Source of the DNA: JBMNPT01 sp050943735
Lineage (GTDB): Bacteria > Bacillota > Clostridia > Oscillospirales > RGIG577
Length of the DNA: 64,000 bases
Direction: 5' to 3'
Assembly: GCA_050943735.1 (NCBI GenBank)
Contig: JBMNPT010000002.1
Span: 1-64,000, forward strand
Shown: positions 48,301-56,846 of the stretch, piece by piece
Numbering within the stretch: position 1 is the first letter of the stretch
How the letters are laid out: every line of letters begins with the position of its first letter
Translations under genes and position numbers: made by a program
The notes under the pieces: model-generated
The model's input: only the letters and a program-made list of their open reading frames with translations
The model's database searches: none
Told to the model about the DNA's origin: nothing

Positions 48301-48884
48301 ATGATATCTCCCACCCGCTGGAGATTTTCCTCTGCCGCCTGCAGCTTGCGCAGTGCTTCGGTTTTGCGGTACCGGAATTTGGTGATGCCGGCCGCCTCCT
48401 CAAACACCTGCCGCCGGTCTTCGCTCCGCAGAGATAAAATTTCCGCAATCCGGCCCTGTCCGATGATGGAATAGCCATCCCGGCCCAAACCGGTATCCAT
48501 AAACAACTCATGAATGTCCCGCAGGCGCACCGCTTGACGGTTGATGGAATATTCGCTCTCCCCGCTTCGATAGTACCGGCGGGTGACTGCGATCTCCTCA
48601 TAAGGGGAAGAGAGGATGTGCTCCCGGTTGTCCAGCACCAGCGTCACCTCCGCAAAGCCGGTGGCCGATCGTTTGGCGGTGCCGTTGAAAATGACGTCCT
48701 CCATCTTGGTGCCGCGGAGAGTGCGGGTGGACTGCTCGCCCAACACCCAACGGATGGCGTCGCAGATATTGCTTTTGCCGCTTCCGTTGGGCCCTACAAT
48801 GGCAGTGAGCCCTTCTGTGAAATTGACGTTGATTTTGTCCGGAAAGGATTTGAAACCCTGAATGGACACACTTTTCAGATACAC
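45309..48884 (-). CDS. smc: Chromosome partition protein SMC
   Basis: A 1191-residue SMC ATPase. The N-terminal Walker A is GPNGSGKSNICDAIRWVLGEQS, a coiled coil follows, the hinge is about 510-680 (GVCGPVSSLLDT to SMTGGSAGRSSG), then the second coiled coil and the C-terminal ABC signature LSGGEQAFVAIALIFAIL and VFDEIEAALDDVNVGRFA. The GTG at 48884 (VYLKSVSIQGFKSF) follows GAGGAG; an in-frame GTG five codons earlier lacks one. It compacts and segregates the chromosome with ScpAB. In the rnc-radical SAM-smc-ftsY block. Confidence 0.95.
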   Translation of the reverse strand: MYLKSVSIQGFKSFPDKINVNFTEGLTAIVGPNGSGKSNICDAIRWVLGEQSTRTLRGTKMEDVIFNGTAKRSATGFAEVTLVLDNREHILSSPYEEIAVTRRYYRSGESEYSINRQAVRLRDIHELFMDTGLGRDGYSIIGQGRIAEILSLRSEDRRQVFEEAAGITKFRYRKTEALRKLQAAEENLQRVGDIITQLEERMGPLQTASTKAEKYLKLRDHLRDRELGLWLYQLDGLRETQTRTREALVISQTTLDLNGQAADRLDEEIQQGYDALQACDVRVEQHRKENAEQENAHTRNQGEIALRESDVENHQEHIRRLEAEIQAAQSTGQQLADQQSDLEEQLVQTRIQRERLERELEEYMSRDDTLGGGLAEKDRQMEQLEQQLKAHMASRADARIALSAANAQLVTGSERMDTIGEELSRREEEVWEQQGLRDKHSTRLQQLTTQCQELQNTLQGYQKRLELRKSELDALLEEYKIRERELYQQTSRQSLLRDMEREFEGYGRSVKTVMQAAGHGRLRGVCGPVSSLLDTQEQYVLAIETALGGSAQHIVVENEAAGKEGIRLLQREKAGRATFLPLTSLQSRPFTWKGVEAQPGYVGIASQLVRCEQRLSIVADNLLGRTVVAEDLDSAVAMARQYRYAFRIVTLDGQVLGVGGSMTGGSAGRSSGVFARSAELQRLEQQVEENSAKLARLKEKGEAARAAHSQAQYDTQRAQEELRQKQEQQVEARYQLQTAQAAWEEQQRQLELLRQESESLQGKAEESRQRAQQLSGEIAGLDQAIGQTEQQMEQLRESREEFIRQRAQLNEHIFNSKIDINTRRKDEELLENQLASLARQQTEGREASSQKAAEITDRQREIEACKAHIEGLRQENTRLEQAMESHRQAIGQETTRRMELQQQITGWQQEEKETRARLTSLEREHARLEHQLEQAEAGQEDILGRMWEQYELTLSEAEELRTPLEDPEGTAREVTRLKNEIKGLGSINVDAIEEYREVSGKYAFLTEQREDLQKSRQGLEVIITDLTRNMRKVFREQFSVINQQFGRTFRELFGGGTAELVLENTEDVLEGGIEIRVQPPGKKVRSLTLLSGGEQAFVAIALIFAILRVRPTPFCVFDEIEAALDDVNVGRFASYLQRSDNRIQFIVVTHRRGTMEAADMLYGVTMQEQGVSKLLAINVAEVERKLHMKAT

Positions 48885-48999
48885 GCGCGCACTCCTCACT
48901 CCTGTGGAGAGCCCGACCGGCAGACTCCCCCACCATACTGATATAGCTTATTGTATCAAAAACCGAACCGCATTGCAATGGCCTGCCCTGTTCCGGCAA

Positions 49000-49034
49000 A
49001 AAGGGGGAAGCGCCTCAAAGCCGCTTCCCCCTTT
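49000..49034 (-). terminator. Terminator after the radical SAM gene
   Basis: AAAGGGGGAAGCG and CGCTTCCCCCTTT form a 13-bp stem with a T-run on the minus strand; it overlaps the stop of the radical SAM gene and separates it from smc. Confidence 0.85.
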
Positions 49035-50040
49035 ATTCTTCTCTTCGCACCACGCCTCTGGGCAGGGTTTCATCGGCGTGTACCGTAAGAGTACGCAGTC
49101 CGAACCTCTGCCGCAGGAAATCCACATTGCTCCGGCCAGGCCCTACAAAGGCAGACACCTCCTTGGGATGGACCCGCAGTACCACCTGATCTCCCTGCAA
49201 ACGGCAGCAGAACAACCCCTCCGCCTGCCGGCGCAGTACCCGCCCCCGGACCAGCTCTCCAAAAGCCGGATGCCAGGGACCTGCCAGCAGATCCCGCTGG
49301 GGAGAGAGGTTTTCCTCCGCCATCAGCCCCAGACGCAGCACTTTGACCTGCGCCCGTCGCATCATGGACAGCAAATCCGCACACCACTCCAACGCCTGCT
49401 CCAACTCCAGTGGCTGATACTCTCCCCGCTGGTACATCTCCGCCAATGGCGTACCCCGCAGCACCAGCGTGGGATAGATCCGGGTGGTTTGGGCGCCCAG
49501 ACGAATGATCTCCCGGGCGGTGTGCTGGCATTTTTCCCGGGTGTCGCCGGGCAGACCCACCATCATTTGCAGGCCCAGTTCCAGTCCCGCTTCCCGGATG
49601 ATCCCGGAAGCCCGCTCCACATCAGCCGGAGTGTGCCCCCGGCCTGATTGCCGCAGCACTTCCTCATCCATGGACTGGGCGCCTAATTCGATGGAGGTCA
49701 CGCCCCGCTCTTTCAGCCAGTCAACGGTTTGTCGGTCGATCAAATCAGGACGGGTGGACAGTCGAATGCCCCCCGCCCGGCCGTTTTCCAGATAGGGCTG
49801 AGCGGCCGCCAGTAAGGCCTGTTGCCGCTCTTTTTCGATCCCTGTAAAACTGCCACCGAAAAAGGCAATTTCCGCATCACAGTGGGGCGGCAGCGTAGCC
49901 ACCGCCTGACGCAGAATCTCTGCCGCCCGAGGCCCATCCATTTGCCCTCCCGTATGGGTGATGGCCCGCTGGTTGCAAAACACACACTGGTGAGGACAGC
50001 CCATCTGTGCCACAAAAATGGGAATGTTGACGTGTCTCAT
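49033..50040 (-). CDS. Radical SAM protein, Elp3-like
   Basis: A 335-residue radical SAM protein. The cluster motif is CPHQCVFCNQ, then FFGGSFTGI, RPDLIDRQTVDWLKERGVTSIELGAQSMDEEVLRQSGRGHT and LGLQMMVGLPGDTREK, as in the Elp3/HemN-like group. No C-terminal acetyltransferase of true Elp3 is present. The substrate is unknown; tRNA modification is possible. Its start overlaps rnc by 4 bases, and in many Clostridia a similar gene lies between rnc and smc. Confidence 0.87.
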   Translation of the reverse strand: MRHVNIPIFVAQMGCPHQCVFCNQRAITHTGGQMDGPRAAEILRQAVATLPPHCDAEIAFFGGSFTGIEKERQQALLAAAQPYLENGRAGGIRLSTRPDLIDRQTVDWLKERGVTSIELGAQSMDEEVLRQSGRGHTPADVERASGIIREAGLELGLQMMVGLPGDTREKCQHTAREIIRLGAQTTRIYPTLVLRGTPLAEMYQRGEYQPLELEQALEWCADLLSMMRRAQVKVLRLGLMAEENLSPQRDLLAGPWHPAFGELVRGRVLRRQAEGLFCCRLQGDQVVLRVHPKEVSAFVGPGRSNVDFLRQRFGLRTLTVHADETLPRGVVRREE

Positions 50041-50720
50041 GCTTCGCCCATCAGTTCCAGCGCCTGATGAGCGGCCATTTGTTCCGCTTCTTTTTTGCTC
50101 CGACCCTCTCCCCGGCCAATGACATTGCTATTGAGATGAACCTCCACAAAAAACCGCTTATTGTGATCGGGACCCTCTTCTCCCACCAGCACATACCGCA
50201 GCTGCTCCTCACGGTTCTGCTGCACAATCTCCTGCAGAAGGGTCTTGAAATCCCGGTTCAGCTTGCCCTTTACCGCCTCGTGAATGCTCTCTTCCAGCCG
50301 GGGCAGGATGATGTTTTTGACGCTTTCAAATCCGCTGTCCAGATAGATGGCGGCTATGACGGCCTCAAAAGCATCAGCCAGAATACTGGTCCGCTCCCGG
50401 CCATGGGTCATCTCTTCCCCTTTGCCCAGCAAAAGATACTCTCCCAACCCCAGTTTCTTGGCCGCCTGATACAGACTCTGCTCGCAGACCACCGCCGCCC
50501 GGATCTTGGTCAGTTCCCCCTCGGGAAGCCGTTTGCACTCATGGTAAATGTACTGGGACACCATCAGACTCAGCACGCTGTCTCCCAGAAACTCCAGCCG
50601 TTCATTGCACACCAATCCCTGACCCTTGTGCTCATTGGCGTAGGAACTGTGACTCAGCGCCTGCCGCAGCAAGGATTCATCCTGAAAGGTATAGCCCAAT
50701 GTCTGCTGTAATTTTTCCAT
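50037..50720 (-). CDS. rnc: Ribonuclease III
   Basis: A 227-residue double-strand RNase for rRNA processing. The RNase III signature is ERLEFLGDSVLSLMVSQYIY, with the Glu/Asp metal residues and DAFEAVIAAIYLDSGFESV; the C-terminal double-strand-binding domain is FKTLLQEIVQQNREEQLRYVLVGEEGPDHNKRFFVEVHLNSNVIGRGEGRSKKEAEQMAAHQALELM. Leads the radical SAM / smc / ftsY run after the acpP terminator. Confidence 0.95.
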   Translation of the reverse strand: MEKLQQTLGYTFQDESLLRQALSHSSYANEHKGQGLVCNERLEFLGDSVLSLMVSQYIYHECKRLPEGELTKIRAAVVCEQSLYQAAKKLGLGEYLLLGKGEEMTHGRERTSILADAFEAVIAAIYLDSGFESVKNIILPRLEESIHEAVKGKLNRDFKTLLQEIVQQNREEQLRYVLVGEEGPDHNKRFFVEVHLNSNVIGRGEGRSKKEAEQMAAHQALELMGEA

Positions 50721-50746
50721 TCCATTTCCTCCTTTCCCATGTACAG

Positions 50747-50787
50747 AAAAAAATCGCCACCTGGAACGGGCCCCGTTCCAAGTGGCG
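50747..50787 (-). terminator. Terminator of acpP
   Basis: On the minus strand CGCCAC/GTGGCG outside and GGAACGGG/CCCGTTCC inside form a long stem, then seven T. It lies just past the acpP stop and separates the lipid genes from rnc. Confidence 0.93.
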
Positions 50788-50792
50788 TTTGG

Positions 50793-51023
50793 TCAGTCGC
50801 CTACTCGGTTTCTCAAATAGTCCACCACGTCGCCCACAGTGTGAGCCGAGGCCAGATCATCGTCTCCAATCTCAATGTCGAACTCCTCTTCCAACGCCAT
50901 GACCAGCTCCGCGATGTCCAAAGAATCCGCACCCAGATCCTCAAACTGTGTATCCAGCGTGATTTCATCCTCTTCCACGCTGAACTGCTCCGCCATGATC
51001 TTTTTCAGGATGTCCAGTTCCAT
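50793..51023 (-). CDS. acpP: Acyl carrier protein
   Basis: A 76-residue acidic carrier. The phosphopantetheine Ser is in LGADSLDIAELVMALEEEFDIEI. The start at 51023 follows AAAGGAGGGC; a GTG one codon earlier overlaps it. It carries fatty acyl chains and supplies PlsX, whose gene lies upstream on the same transcript. Confidence 0.95.
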   Translation of the reverse strand: MELDILKKIMAEQFSVEEDEITLDTQFEDLGADSLDIAELVMALEEEFDIEIGDDDLASAHTVGDVVDYLRNRVGD

Positions 51024-51112
51024 CACCAGCCCTCCTTTCTGTGCAAGATTCTATAATAGATAATAGGCAGATTTTTCCCTCTTGTCAATATCCTTTTGGA
51101 AAATCTCACACA

Positions 51113-52135
51113 TCACTGCTGAGCAGTGGTTTGCGCCGCTTCCACTTCCCGGGCCAGCAGTTCCTCAATCTCACTGATGATATTGCCTTCCACCACCAAT
51201 TTGGCCTGTCGGATGGCATTTTTGAACGCCCGGGCATCCGAGGAGCCATGGGCTTTGATTACCGGCTTGCGAATCCCCAGGAAAATGGCCCCGCCATATT
51301 CCTTGTAGTCCATTTTGTTCTGGAAGGCCTTTACATCCCGGTACAGCATGAGAGCGCCCAGCTTACCCCGCAGACCACTTAAAAACATCCGCTTGAGGTT
51401 GAGGGCGATCAGCTTGCCCATGCCTTCCATGGTTTTGAGCAGCACATTGCCGGAGTAGCCGTCCGCCACGATGACGTCGCACTCTCCCAACGGCACCCCT
51501 CTGCCTTCCACATTGCCCACAAACTGAATCTCTCCGCAGTTTTTCAGCAGCTGATAGGCCTCCTGCTGCAACGAAGTGCCCTTGGTGTCCTCGGTACCGT
51601 TGTTGAGCAGTCCCACCCGGGGGGAGGACATGCCCAGCACCGCCCGCATGTACACGCTGCCCATCACACCAAACTGCAGCAGATAGTCGGGCTTTACCTC
51701 GGTGTTGGCACCGGCGTCAATGAGCATGCAGCTGCCGGTCTCGGTGGGCATCACCGGAGCCAACGCACTGCGTTTCACTCCTTTGATGCGCCGCACAATC
51801 AGAGTGGCCCCTGCCAGCAGTGCGCCGGTGGAACCCGCGCCCACAAAGGCGTCAATTTCCCCATTTTTCAGAGCATTGAGGCCCACCACCATGGAAGAGT
51901 CCTTTTTGCTGCGAATGGCCATGGCGGGGTCCTCATGAATGTCGATGATCTGAGAGGCATTCACAATGGAAATCCCCTGATCGGAAATTCCCTGCTGCTG
52001 CATCAGGGGACGGATCTCCTCCTCCCGGCCGTACAGCACCATCTCCACGCCCAGCTCCCGTACCGCCAGCTCCGCGCCGCGCAGCACCTCCAGAGGGGCA
52101 TTGTCGCCGCCATGAGCGTCAATTCCAATCTTCAT
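51113..52135 (-). CDS. plsX: Phosphate acyltransferase PlsX
   Basis: A 340-residue enzyme that makes acyl-phosphate from acyl-ACP in phospholipid synthesis. It begins MKIGIDAHGGDNAPLEVLRG and has SMVVGLNALKNGEIDAFVGAGSTGALLAGATLIVRRI, MLIDAGANTEVKPDYLLQF and GYSGNVLLKTMEGMGK, all diagnostic. The ATG at 52135 is chosen for GGAGCGGA upstream. Usual partners plsX-acpP-rnc follow. Confidence 0.94.
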   Translation of the reverse strand: MKIGIDAHGGDNAPLEVLRGAELAVRELGVEMVLYGREEEIRPLMQQQGISDQGISIVNASQIIDIHEDPAMAIRSKKDSSMVVGLNALKNGEIDAFVGAGSTGALLAGATLIVRRIKGVKRSALAPVMPTETGSCMLIDAGANTEVKPDYLLQFGVMGSVYMRAVLGMSSPRVGLLNNGTEDTKGTSLQQEAYQLLKNCGEIQFVGNVEGRGVPLGECDVIVADGYSGNVLLKTMEGMGKLIALNLKRMFLSGLRGKLGALMLYRDVKAFQNKMDYKEYGGAIFLGIRKPVIKAHGSSDARAFKNAIRQAKLVVEGNIISEIEELLAREVEAAQTTAQQ

Positions 52136-52158
52136 TCCGCTCCATCTCCCTTTCTCAT

Positions 52159-53472
52159 TCACAACATCTCGATCATCATGTCCAGCGTATCCAGCGCCCG
52201 CATGGCGATCTCAAAATTTTTCTCTCTCTTTTTCCGGAAACGGCCCTTGTAGGGTGCCATAATTCCGAAATTCACATTCATAGGCTGAAAATCCGTCACA
52301 CTTTCATCGCTGATGTACGAGGCCAAAGCACCGATGGCCGTCAGATTGGTAAAATCCACCTGGGGCTTTCCCTGCAGACGGCGGGCAAGATTAAGCCCAG
52401 CCAACAATCCGCTGGCGGTGGATTCCACATACCCCTCCACGCCCGTCATCTGTCCTGCGAAGTAAATGTCCGGATGGCTGCGCATCTGAAAATGACAGTT
52501 GAGCAGTTTTGGGGACTGGATAAAGGTGTTGCGGTGCATCACCCCATACCGCAGAAACACCGCATTTTCCAGGCCCGGAATCATGGAAAACACCCGCTTC
52601 TGCTCAGGGAATTTGAGATGAGTCTGGAAGCCCACAATGTTATACATGGTTCCCTCCCGGTTGTCCTTGCGCAGCTGCACCACTGCGTAAGGCTCCTTTC
52701 CGGTGCGGGGATCGGGCAGCCCCACCGGCTTGAGCGGTCCAAACAGCAGGGTATTTTCCCCTCGTTTGGCCATAATCTCCACCGGCATACAGCCCTCAAA
52801 CACCTTCACCTTTTCAAAGGAGTGGGTAGGGGCCTCTTCGGCTGTGATCAGCGCCTGATAAAACGCCTCATACTGCTCCTGGTCCATGGGGCAGTTGATG
52901 TAATCCGGGGTCCCCCGGTCATAGCGGCTGGCAAAGTATGCCTTGTCCATGTCAATGGACTCAAAAGCCACAATGGGCGCCGCAGCATCGTAAAAGTACA
53001 GGCTTTCCTCTCCCAGCAGTTCCCCGATGGACTGAGAGATCTCCGGGGTGGAGAGCGGACCGGTGGCCACAATCACAGGCCCCTCAGGGATTTGCTCCAC
53101 ATGCTGCTCCACCACTGTGATGAGCGAATGAGAGCGAATGCGATCGGTCACCGTCCGGGAAAAGCCTTCCCGGTCCACCGCCAGAGCTCCTCCTGCCGGC
53201 AGCCGGTTTTCCTCCGCTGCCTGCATCACCACACTGCCCAGATGCCGCAGTTCCTCCTTGAGCAGTCCCACCGCATTTTCCAACTGGTCTCCCCGCAGGG
53301 AATTGGAACACACCAGCTCGCAGAACTGGGGGCTCTTATGGGCCGGGGTCATTCGCTGGGGCTTCATTTCATACAGGGTCACTGGGATTCCTGCCTGGGC
53401 CAACTGCCAGGCGGCCTCACAGCCTGCCAGGCCAGCTCCGATCACCGTGGCTCCCGTCTGTTGGGTCTTCAT
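52159..53472 (-). CDS. trmFO: tRNA m5U54 methyltransferase TrmFO
   Basis: A 437-residue folate- and FAD-dependent enzyme methylating U54 of tRNA. FAD loop VIGAGLAGCEAAWQLAQAGIPVTLYEMKPQRMTPAHKS, then CSNSLRGDQLENAVGLLKEELR and GQMTGVEGYVESTASGLLAGLN, which are TrmFO signatures. The ATG at 53472 lies at the stop of topA (4-base overlap), so it is coupled to it; the topA-trmFO order is typical of Firmicutes. Confidence 0.95.
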   Translation of the reverse strand: MKTQQTGATVIGAGLAGCEAAWQLAQAGIPVTLYEMKPQRMTPAHKSPQFCELVCSNSLRGDQLENAVGLLKEELRHLGSVVMQAAEENRLPAGGALAVDREGFSRTVTDRIRSHSLITVVEQHVEQIPEGPVIVATGPLSTPEISQSIGELLGEESLYFYDAAAPIVAFESIDMDKAYFASRYDRGTPDYINCPMDQEQYEAFYQALITAEEAPTHSFEKVKVFEGCMPVEIMAKRGENTLLFGPLKPVGLPDPRTGKEPYAVVQLRKDNREGTMYNIVGFQTHLKFPEQKRVFSMIPGLENAVFLRYGVMHRNTFIQSPKLLNCHFQMRSHPDIYFAGQMTGVEGYVESTASGLLAGLNLARRLQGKPQVDFTNLTAIGALASYISDESVTDFQPMNVNFGIMAPYKGRFRKKREKNFEIAMRALDTLDMMIEML

Positions 53473-55580
53473 TCTTCCTTCTTCTCCTCCTGATTTTTCC
53501 GCGGGGCTTCCCGAGTATAGCCGCAGCCCTCGGCCGGACAGTAGATGTCCCTCTTCCACTTGGTGCGCTGCAGCAGCATATGCCCGCACTTGGGACACTT
53601 TTCCTGCATCGGCTGGTCCCAGGTCATAAAATCACAGGTGGGATTGTGCTCACACCCGAAATATTTCTTGCCTGTTTTGCTCTTGCGCTCCAAAATCATT
53701 CCGCCGCACTTGGGACAGGCCACGCCGGTGGGCACCGTAATGGCCTTGGTGTTGCGGCACTCGGGGAATCCAGGGCAGGCCAGGAATTTCCCGTATTTGG
53801 ACAGCTTATACACCATCTTCCGGCCGCAGTTTTCACAGATCACATCGCTCTCTTCATCGGGAATCTTGATGTGCAGGTCTCCCAGATTTTTCTCCGCTTC
53901 CTCCAGCATGTGCTGAAAACCACCATAGAACTCCCGGAGAACATCCACCCAGTTTTTCTTACCCTCTTCGATGCTGTCCAGATCACTTTCCATTTTGGCG
54001 GTGAACTCGGTATCCACAATGTAGGCAAAATTCTGACTGAGCAGATCGGTGGTCACCTCTCCCAGCATGGTGGGGATGAGCTGTTTTTTCTCCCGCACCA
54101 CATAGCCCCGGGAGAGGATGGTGGTGATGGTGGGCGCGTAGGTGGAAGGCCGGCCAATGCCGTCCTCCTCCAGTGCCTTGATGAGGGTGGCTTCGGTGTA
54201 GCGGGCAGGCGGTTGGGTAAACTTCTGCTCATGGGTCAATTCCTTGAGCAACAGCGTCTGCCCCTCCGTCAGCTCGGGCATATTGCTCTGCAATTCCTCT
54301 CCGGCAGCGTCCACGCCCTCTTCATAGACCGCAGTGAATCCCTTGAATTTGACGGTCTGGCCATTGGCTTTGAACAGATATCCATTGCAGGCCACATCCA
54401 CCGTCTGGGTGTTGTATACCGCCGCCTCCATCTGGCTGGCGATAAACCGGTCCCAGATCAGCTTATACAGCCGGTACTGGTCCTTACTCAAATGCTCTTT
54501 TACCTTATCGGGTGTAAATTTGGCACTGGTGGGACGAATGGCTTCGTGAGCATCCTGTGCCCCGCTCTTGGTACGGTACTGGTTGGGAGTTTTGGGATAA
54601 AACTCCTGACCGTAGGTTTCCAGAATGTAGTCTTTGGCAAAGGCCTGTGCCTCTGCTGACAGCCGCAGCGAGTCGGTACGCATATAGGTGATGAGACCCA
54701 CCTGTCCGGCCCGCCCCAACGATACACCTTCATAGAGCTCCTGGGCCACGCTCATGGTCTTACGGGATTGGAAATTCAGTTTGCGGGAAGCCTCCTGCTG
54801 CAGGGTAGAAGTGATAAATGGAGGCGCCGGGCGACGGCGCTTCTCCCCTTTTTTCACCTTGCTCACCACATGGGGCTTTCCGGCGATGGCGTCCAGCACC
54901 TGCTGAGCCGCCGCCTGATCGCCCAATTCCATCCGGCCCTGCTCGGTCCCAAAGAATTTGGCAGCAAAGGGACGCCGTACCCCTTCCGCCTGGTATTTCA
55001 CGTCAATGTTCCAGTACTCCTTGGGAATAAAGGCATTGATTTCCCGTTCCCGATCCACAATGAGCTTGGTGGTCACCGACTGCACACGTCCGGCAGACAA
55101 GCCCTTCTTCACCCGGGCCCACAGCATGGGACTCAGCTTATAGCCCACAATTCGGTCCAGAATCCGCCGCGCCTGCTGGGCATCCACCAGATCCTGGTCA
55201 ATGGCCCGGGGATGTTTAATCCCGCTGGTCACCGCAGTTTTGGTAATCTCATTGAAGGTCACCCGCTTATACTGATTTTCCGGCAGGCCCAACAGCTGCG
55301 ACAGATGCCAGCTGATGGCCTCTCCTTCCCGGTCCGGGTCAGTGGCCAGGTAAACCATATCGCTTTTTTTGCTCTCTTTTTTCAGTTTTGCAATGAGATC
55401 GCCCTTGCCCCGGATGGAGATGTATTTGGGTGCAAAGTCATGCTCCACATCCACTCCAAACTGGCTTTTGGGCAGATCCCGCAAATGGCCCATGGAGGCC
55501 ATTACTGTAAAATCTTTCCCCAGATACCGTTCAATGGTTTTGGCTTTGGCCGGGGATTCCACAATCACTAATTTCGACAT
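53469..55580 (-). CDS. topA: DNA topoisomerase I
   Basis: A 703-residue type IA enzyme that relaxes negative supercoils. Toprim ATDPDREGEAISWHL, active-site Tyr in GLITYMRTDSLRLS, and three C-terminal zinc modules (CENCGRKMVYKLS, CPKCGGMILERKS, CPKCGHMLLQRTK). It lies upstream of trmFO and downstream of dprA, the classical dprA-topA-trmFO order, with a 69-base gap to dprA. Confidence 0.96.
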   Translation of the reverse strand: MSKLVIVESPAKAKTIERYLGKDFTVMASMGHLRDLPKSQFGVDVEHDFAPKYISIRGKGDLIAKLKKESKKSDMVYLATDPDREGEAISWHLSQLLGLPENQYKRVTFNEITKTAVTSGIKHPRAIDQDLVDAQQARRILDRIVGYKLSPMLWARVKKGLSAGRVQSVTTKLIVDREREINAFIPKEYWNIDVKYQAEGVRRPFAAKFFGTEQGRMELGDQAAAQQVLDAIAGKPHVVSKVKKGEKRRRPAPPFITSTLQQEASRKLNFQSRKTMSVAQELYEGVSLGRAGQVGLITYMRTDSLRLSAEAQAFAKDYILETYGQEFYPKTPNQYRTKSGAQDAHEAIRPTSAKFTPDKVKEHLSKDQYRLYKLIWDRFIASQMEAAVYNTQTVDVACNGYLFKANGQTVKFKGFTAVYEEGVDAAGEELQSNMPELTEGQTLLLKELTHEQKFTQPPARYTEATLIKALEEDGIGRPSTYAPTITTILSRGYVVREKKQLIPTMLGEVTTDLLSQNFAYIVDTEFTAKMESDLDSIEEGKKNWVDVLREFYGGFQHMLEEAEKNLGDLHIKIPDEESDVICENCGRKMVYKLSKYGKFLACPGFPECRNTKAITVPTGVACPKCGGMILERKSKTGKKYFGCEHNPTCDFMTWDQPMQEKCPKCGHMLLQRTKWKRDIYCPAEGCGYTREAPRKNQEEKKEE

Positions 55581-55649
55581 GCCACTCCTCCCGCCTCCAC
55601 AGGCAGGAACTCCTCTCTTCTATGTTAACCCCTTGCGGGGATGAAAATT

Positions 55650-56834
55650 TCATTTGAGACAAAACCGTCTGCCGGGCATCTGTTCCACACAGCCCTCCAG
55701 CTCCAGCTCGGTGAGGCAGGCAATCAGCTCACCCACCGGATAATCCACCTGCTGTGCCAGCTGATCCAACTGCATTGTCCCCTTGGCCAGCAGATGACAG
55801 ATTTCCCGCTGTCTTACGGTCCAATCACGTTCCGCTTCTTCCGCAGGCTGTGATGTAACAGCATCAGCTGATCCTGGTTGAACAGAAGGCTCCTGCTCCG
55901 GTATGGGGTCACAGGAGGGTTCCGTTTCCCATTTCTTATGACTGATCTGCAGCCGCCCACTGTATTCTTCCAGAATATCCGATGTAGATGTCACCAACTT
56001 GGCAGTACCACTTTGAATCAAGCGATTACAACCTGCATGAGTACTGCTCTGTGCCCCACCGGGCACTGCGAAAACCTCTTTTCCTTGCTGCAACGCCAGA
56101 TCCGCTGTGATGAGTGCTCCACTTTTGCTGTGAGCTTCTGTCACCACCACCCCATCGCTGAGTCCGCTGATGATACGGTTTCTCTGAGGGAAATGCCACG
56201 CTTCCGGTTTGGAGTCAGGCGGATATTCTGTGATCACCGCGCCGCCGGCCCTGCAAATGGCCCGCATCAGTTCCCGATTTTCTTTGGGATAGGGCACATT
56301 GATACCGCTGCCCAGCACCGCTATGTTTTTCCCCTCTCCTACCAATGCTCCGCGGCTGGCCATGGTATCAATTCCTCTGGCCAATCCACTCACCACTACC
56401 ACTCCATAGCGAGCCAACTCCCTGCTCAGTTTTTCCGTCAAGGTCATACCGTATGCAGTGGCGGTGCGGCTTCCCACCATGGCAATGGTCAGTTGTTCAT
56501 CTACATTGGGCAACTGCCCATAACAATACAACACCACTGGTGGATTGTACAGCTGTTTCAGCTTATCGGGGTACGCCGGATGATGATAATGCAGAATGTC
56601 CACCCGCTTGCGGCGGCAAAACTCCAGATAATAGGCCGCCCGACTGGTATCTTTCCGGGAAAGCGCCCACAATTCCTGACGGCTCAGCTCCACACTGAAG
56701 GCTTTGGCCAGCTGCTCCGAGCTCATGGCATAAATCCGATAGGGATTTTCCTCTTCCGAAAGTAACAAGGCTGCTTTGCGGTTGCCCGGCCCCATGGCTT
56801 CAGCAAACCAGATATAATATAGAAGGTTTTCCAT
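55650..56834 (-). CDS. dprA: DNA processing protein DprA (Smf)
   Basis: A 394-residue protein that loads RecA on single-stranded DNA during uptake. The Rossmann core has MVGSRTATAYGMTLTEKLSREL, VVVSGLARGIDTMASRGALVGEGKN and AVLGSGINVPYPKENRELM; GAQSSTHAGCNRLIQSGTAKLVTS follows. A C-terminal winged helix (TVRQREICHLLAKGTMQLDQLAQQ) is present. AAAGGAGGG precedes the ATG. It leads topA. Confidence 0.94.
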   Translation of the reverse strand: MENLLYYIWFAEAMGPGNRKAALLLSEEENPYRIYAMSSEQLAKAFSVELSRQELWALSRKDTSRAAYYLEFCRRKRVDILHYHHPAYPDKLKQLYNPPVVLYCYGQLPNVDEQLTIAMVGSRTATAYGMTLTEKLSRELARYGVVVVSGLARGIDTMASRGALVGEGKNIAVLGSGINVPYPKENRELMRAICRAGGAVITEYPPDSKPEAWHFPQRNRIISGLSDGVVVTEAHSKSGALITADLALQQGKEVFAVPGGAQSSTHAGCNRLIQSGTAKLVTSTSDILEEYSGRLQISHKKWETEPSCDPIPEQEPSVQPGSADAVTSQPAEEAERDWTVRQREICHLLAKGTMQLDQLAQQVDYPVGELIACLTELELEGCVEQMPGRRFCLK

Positions 56835-56846
56835 TGTACCCTCCTT

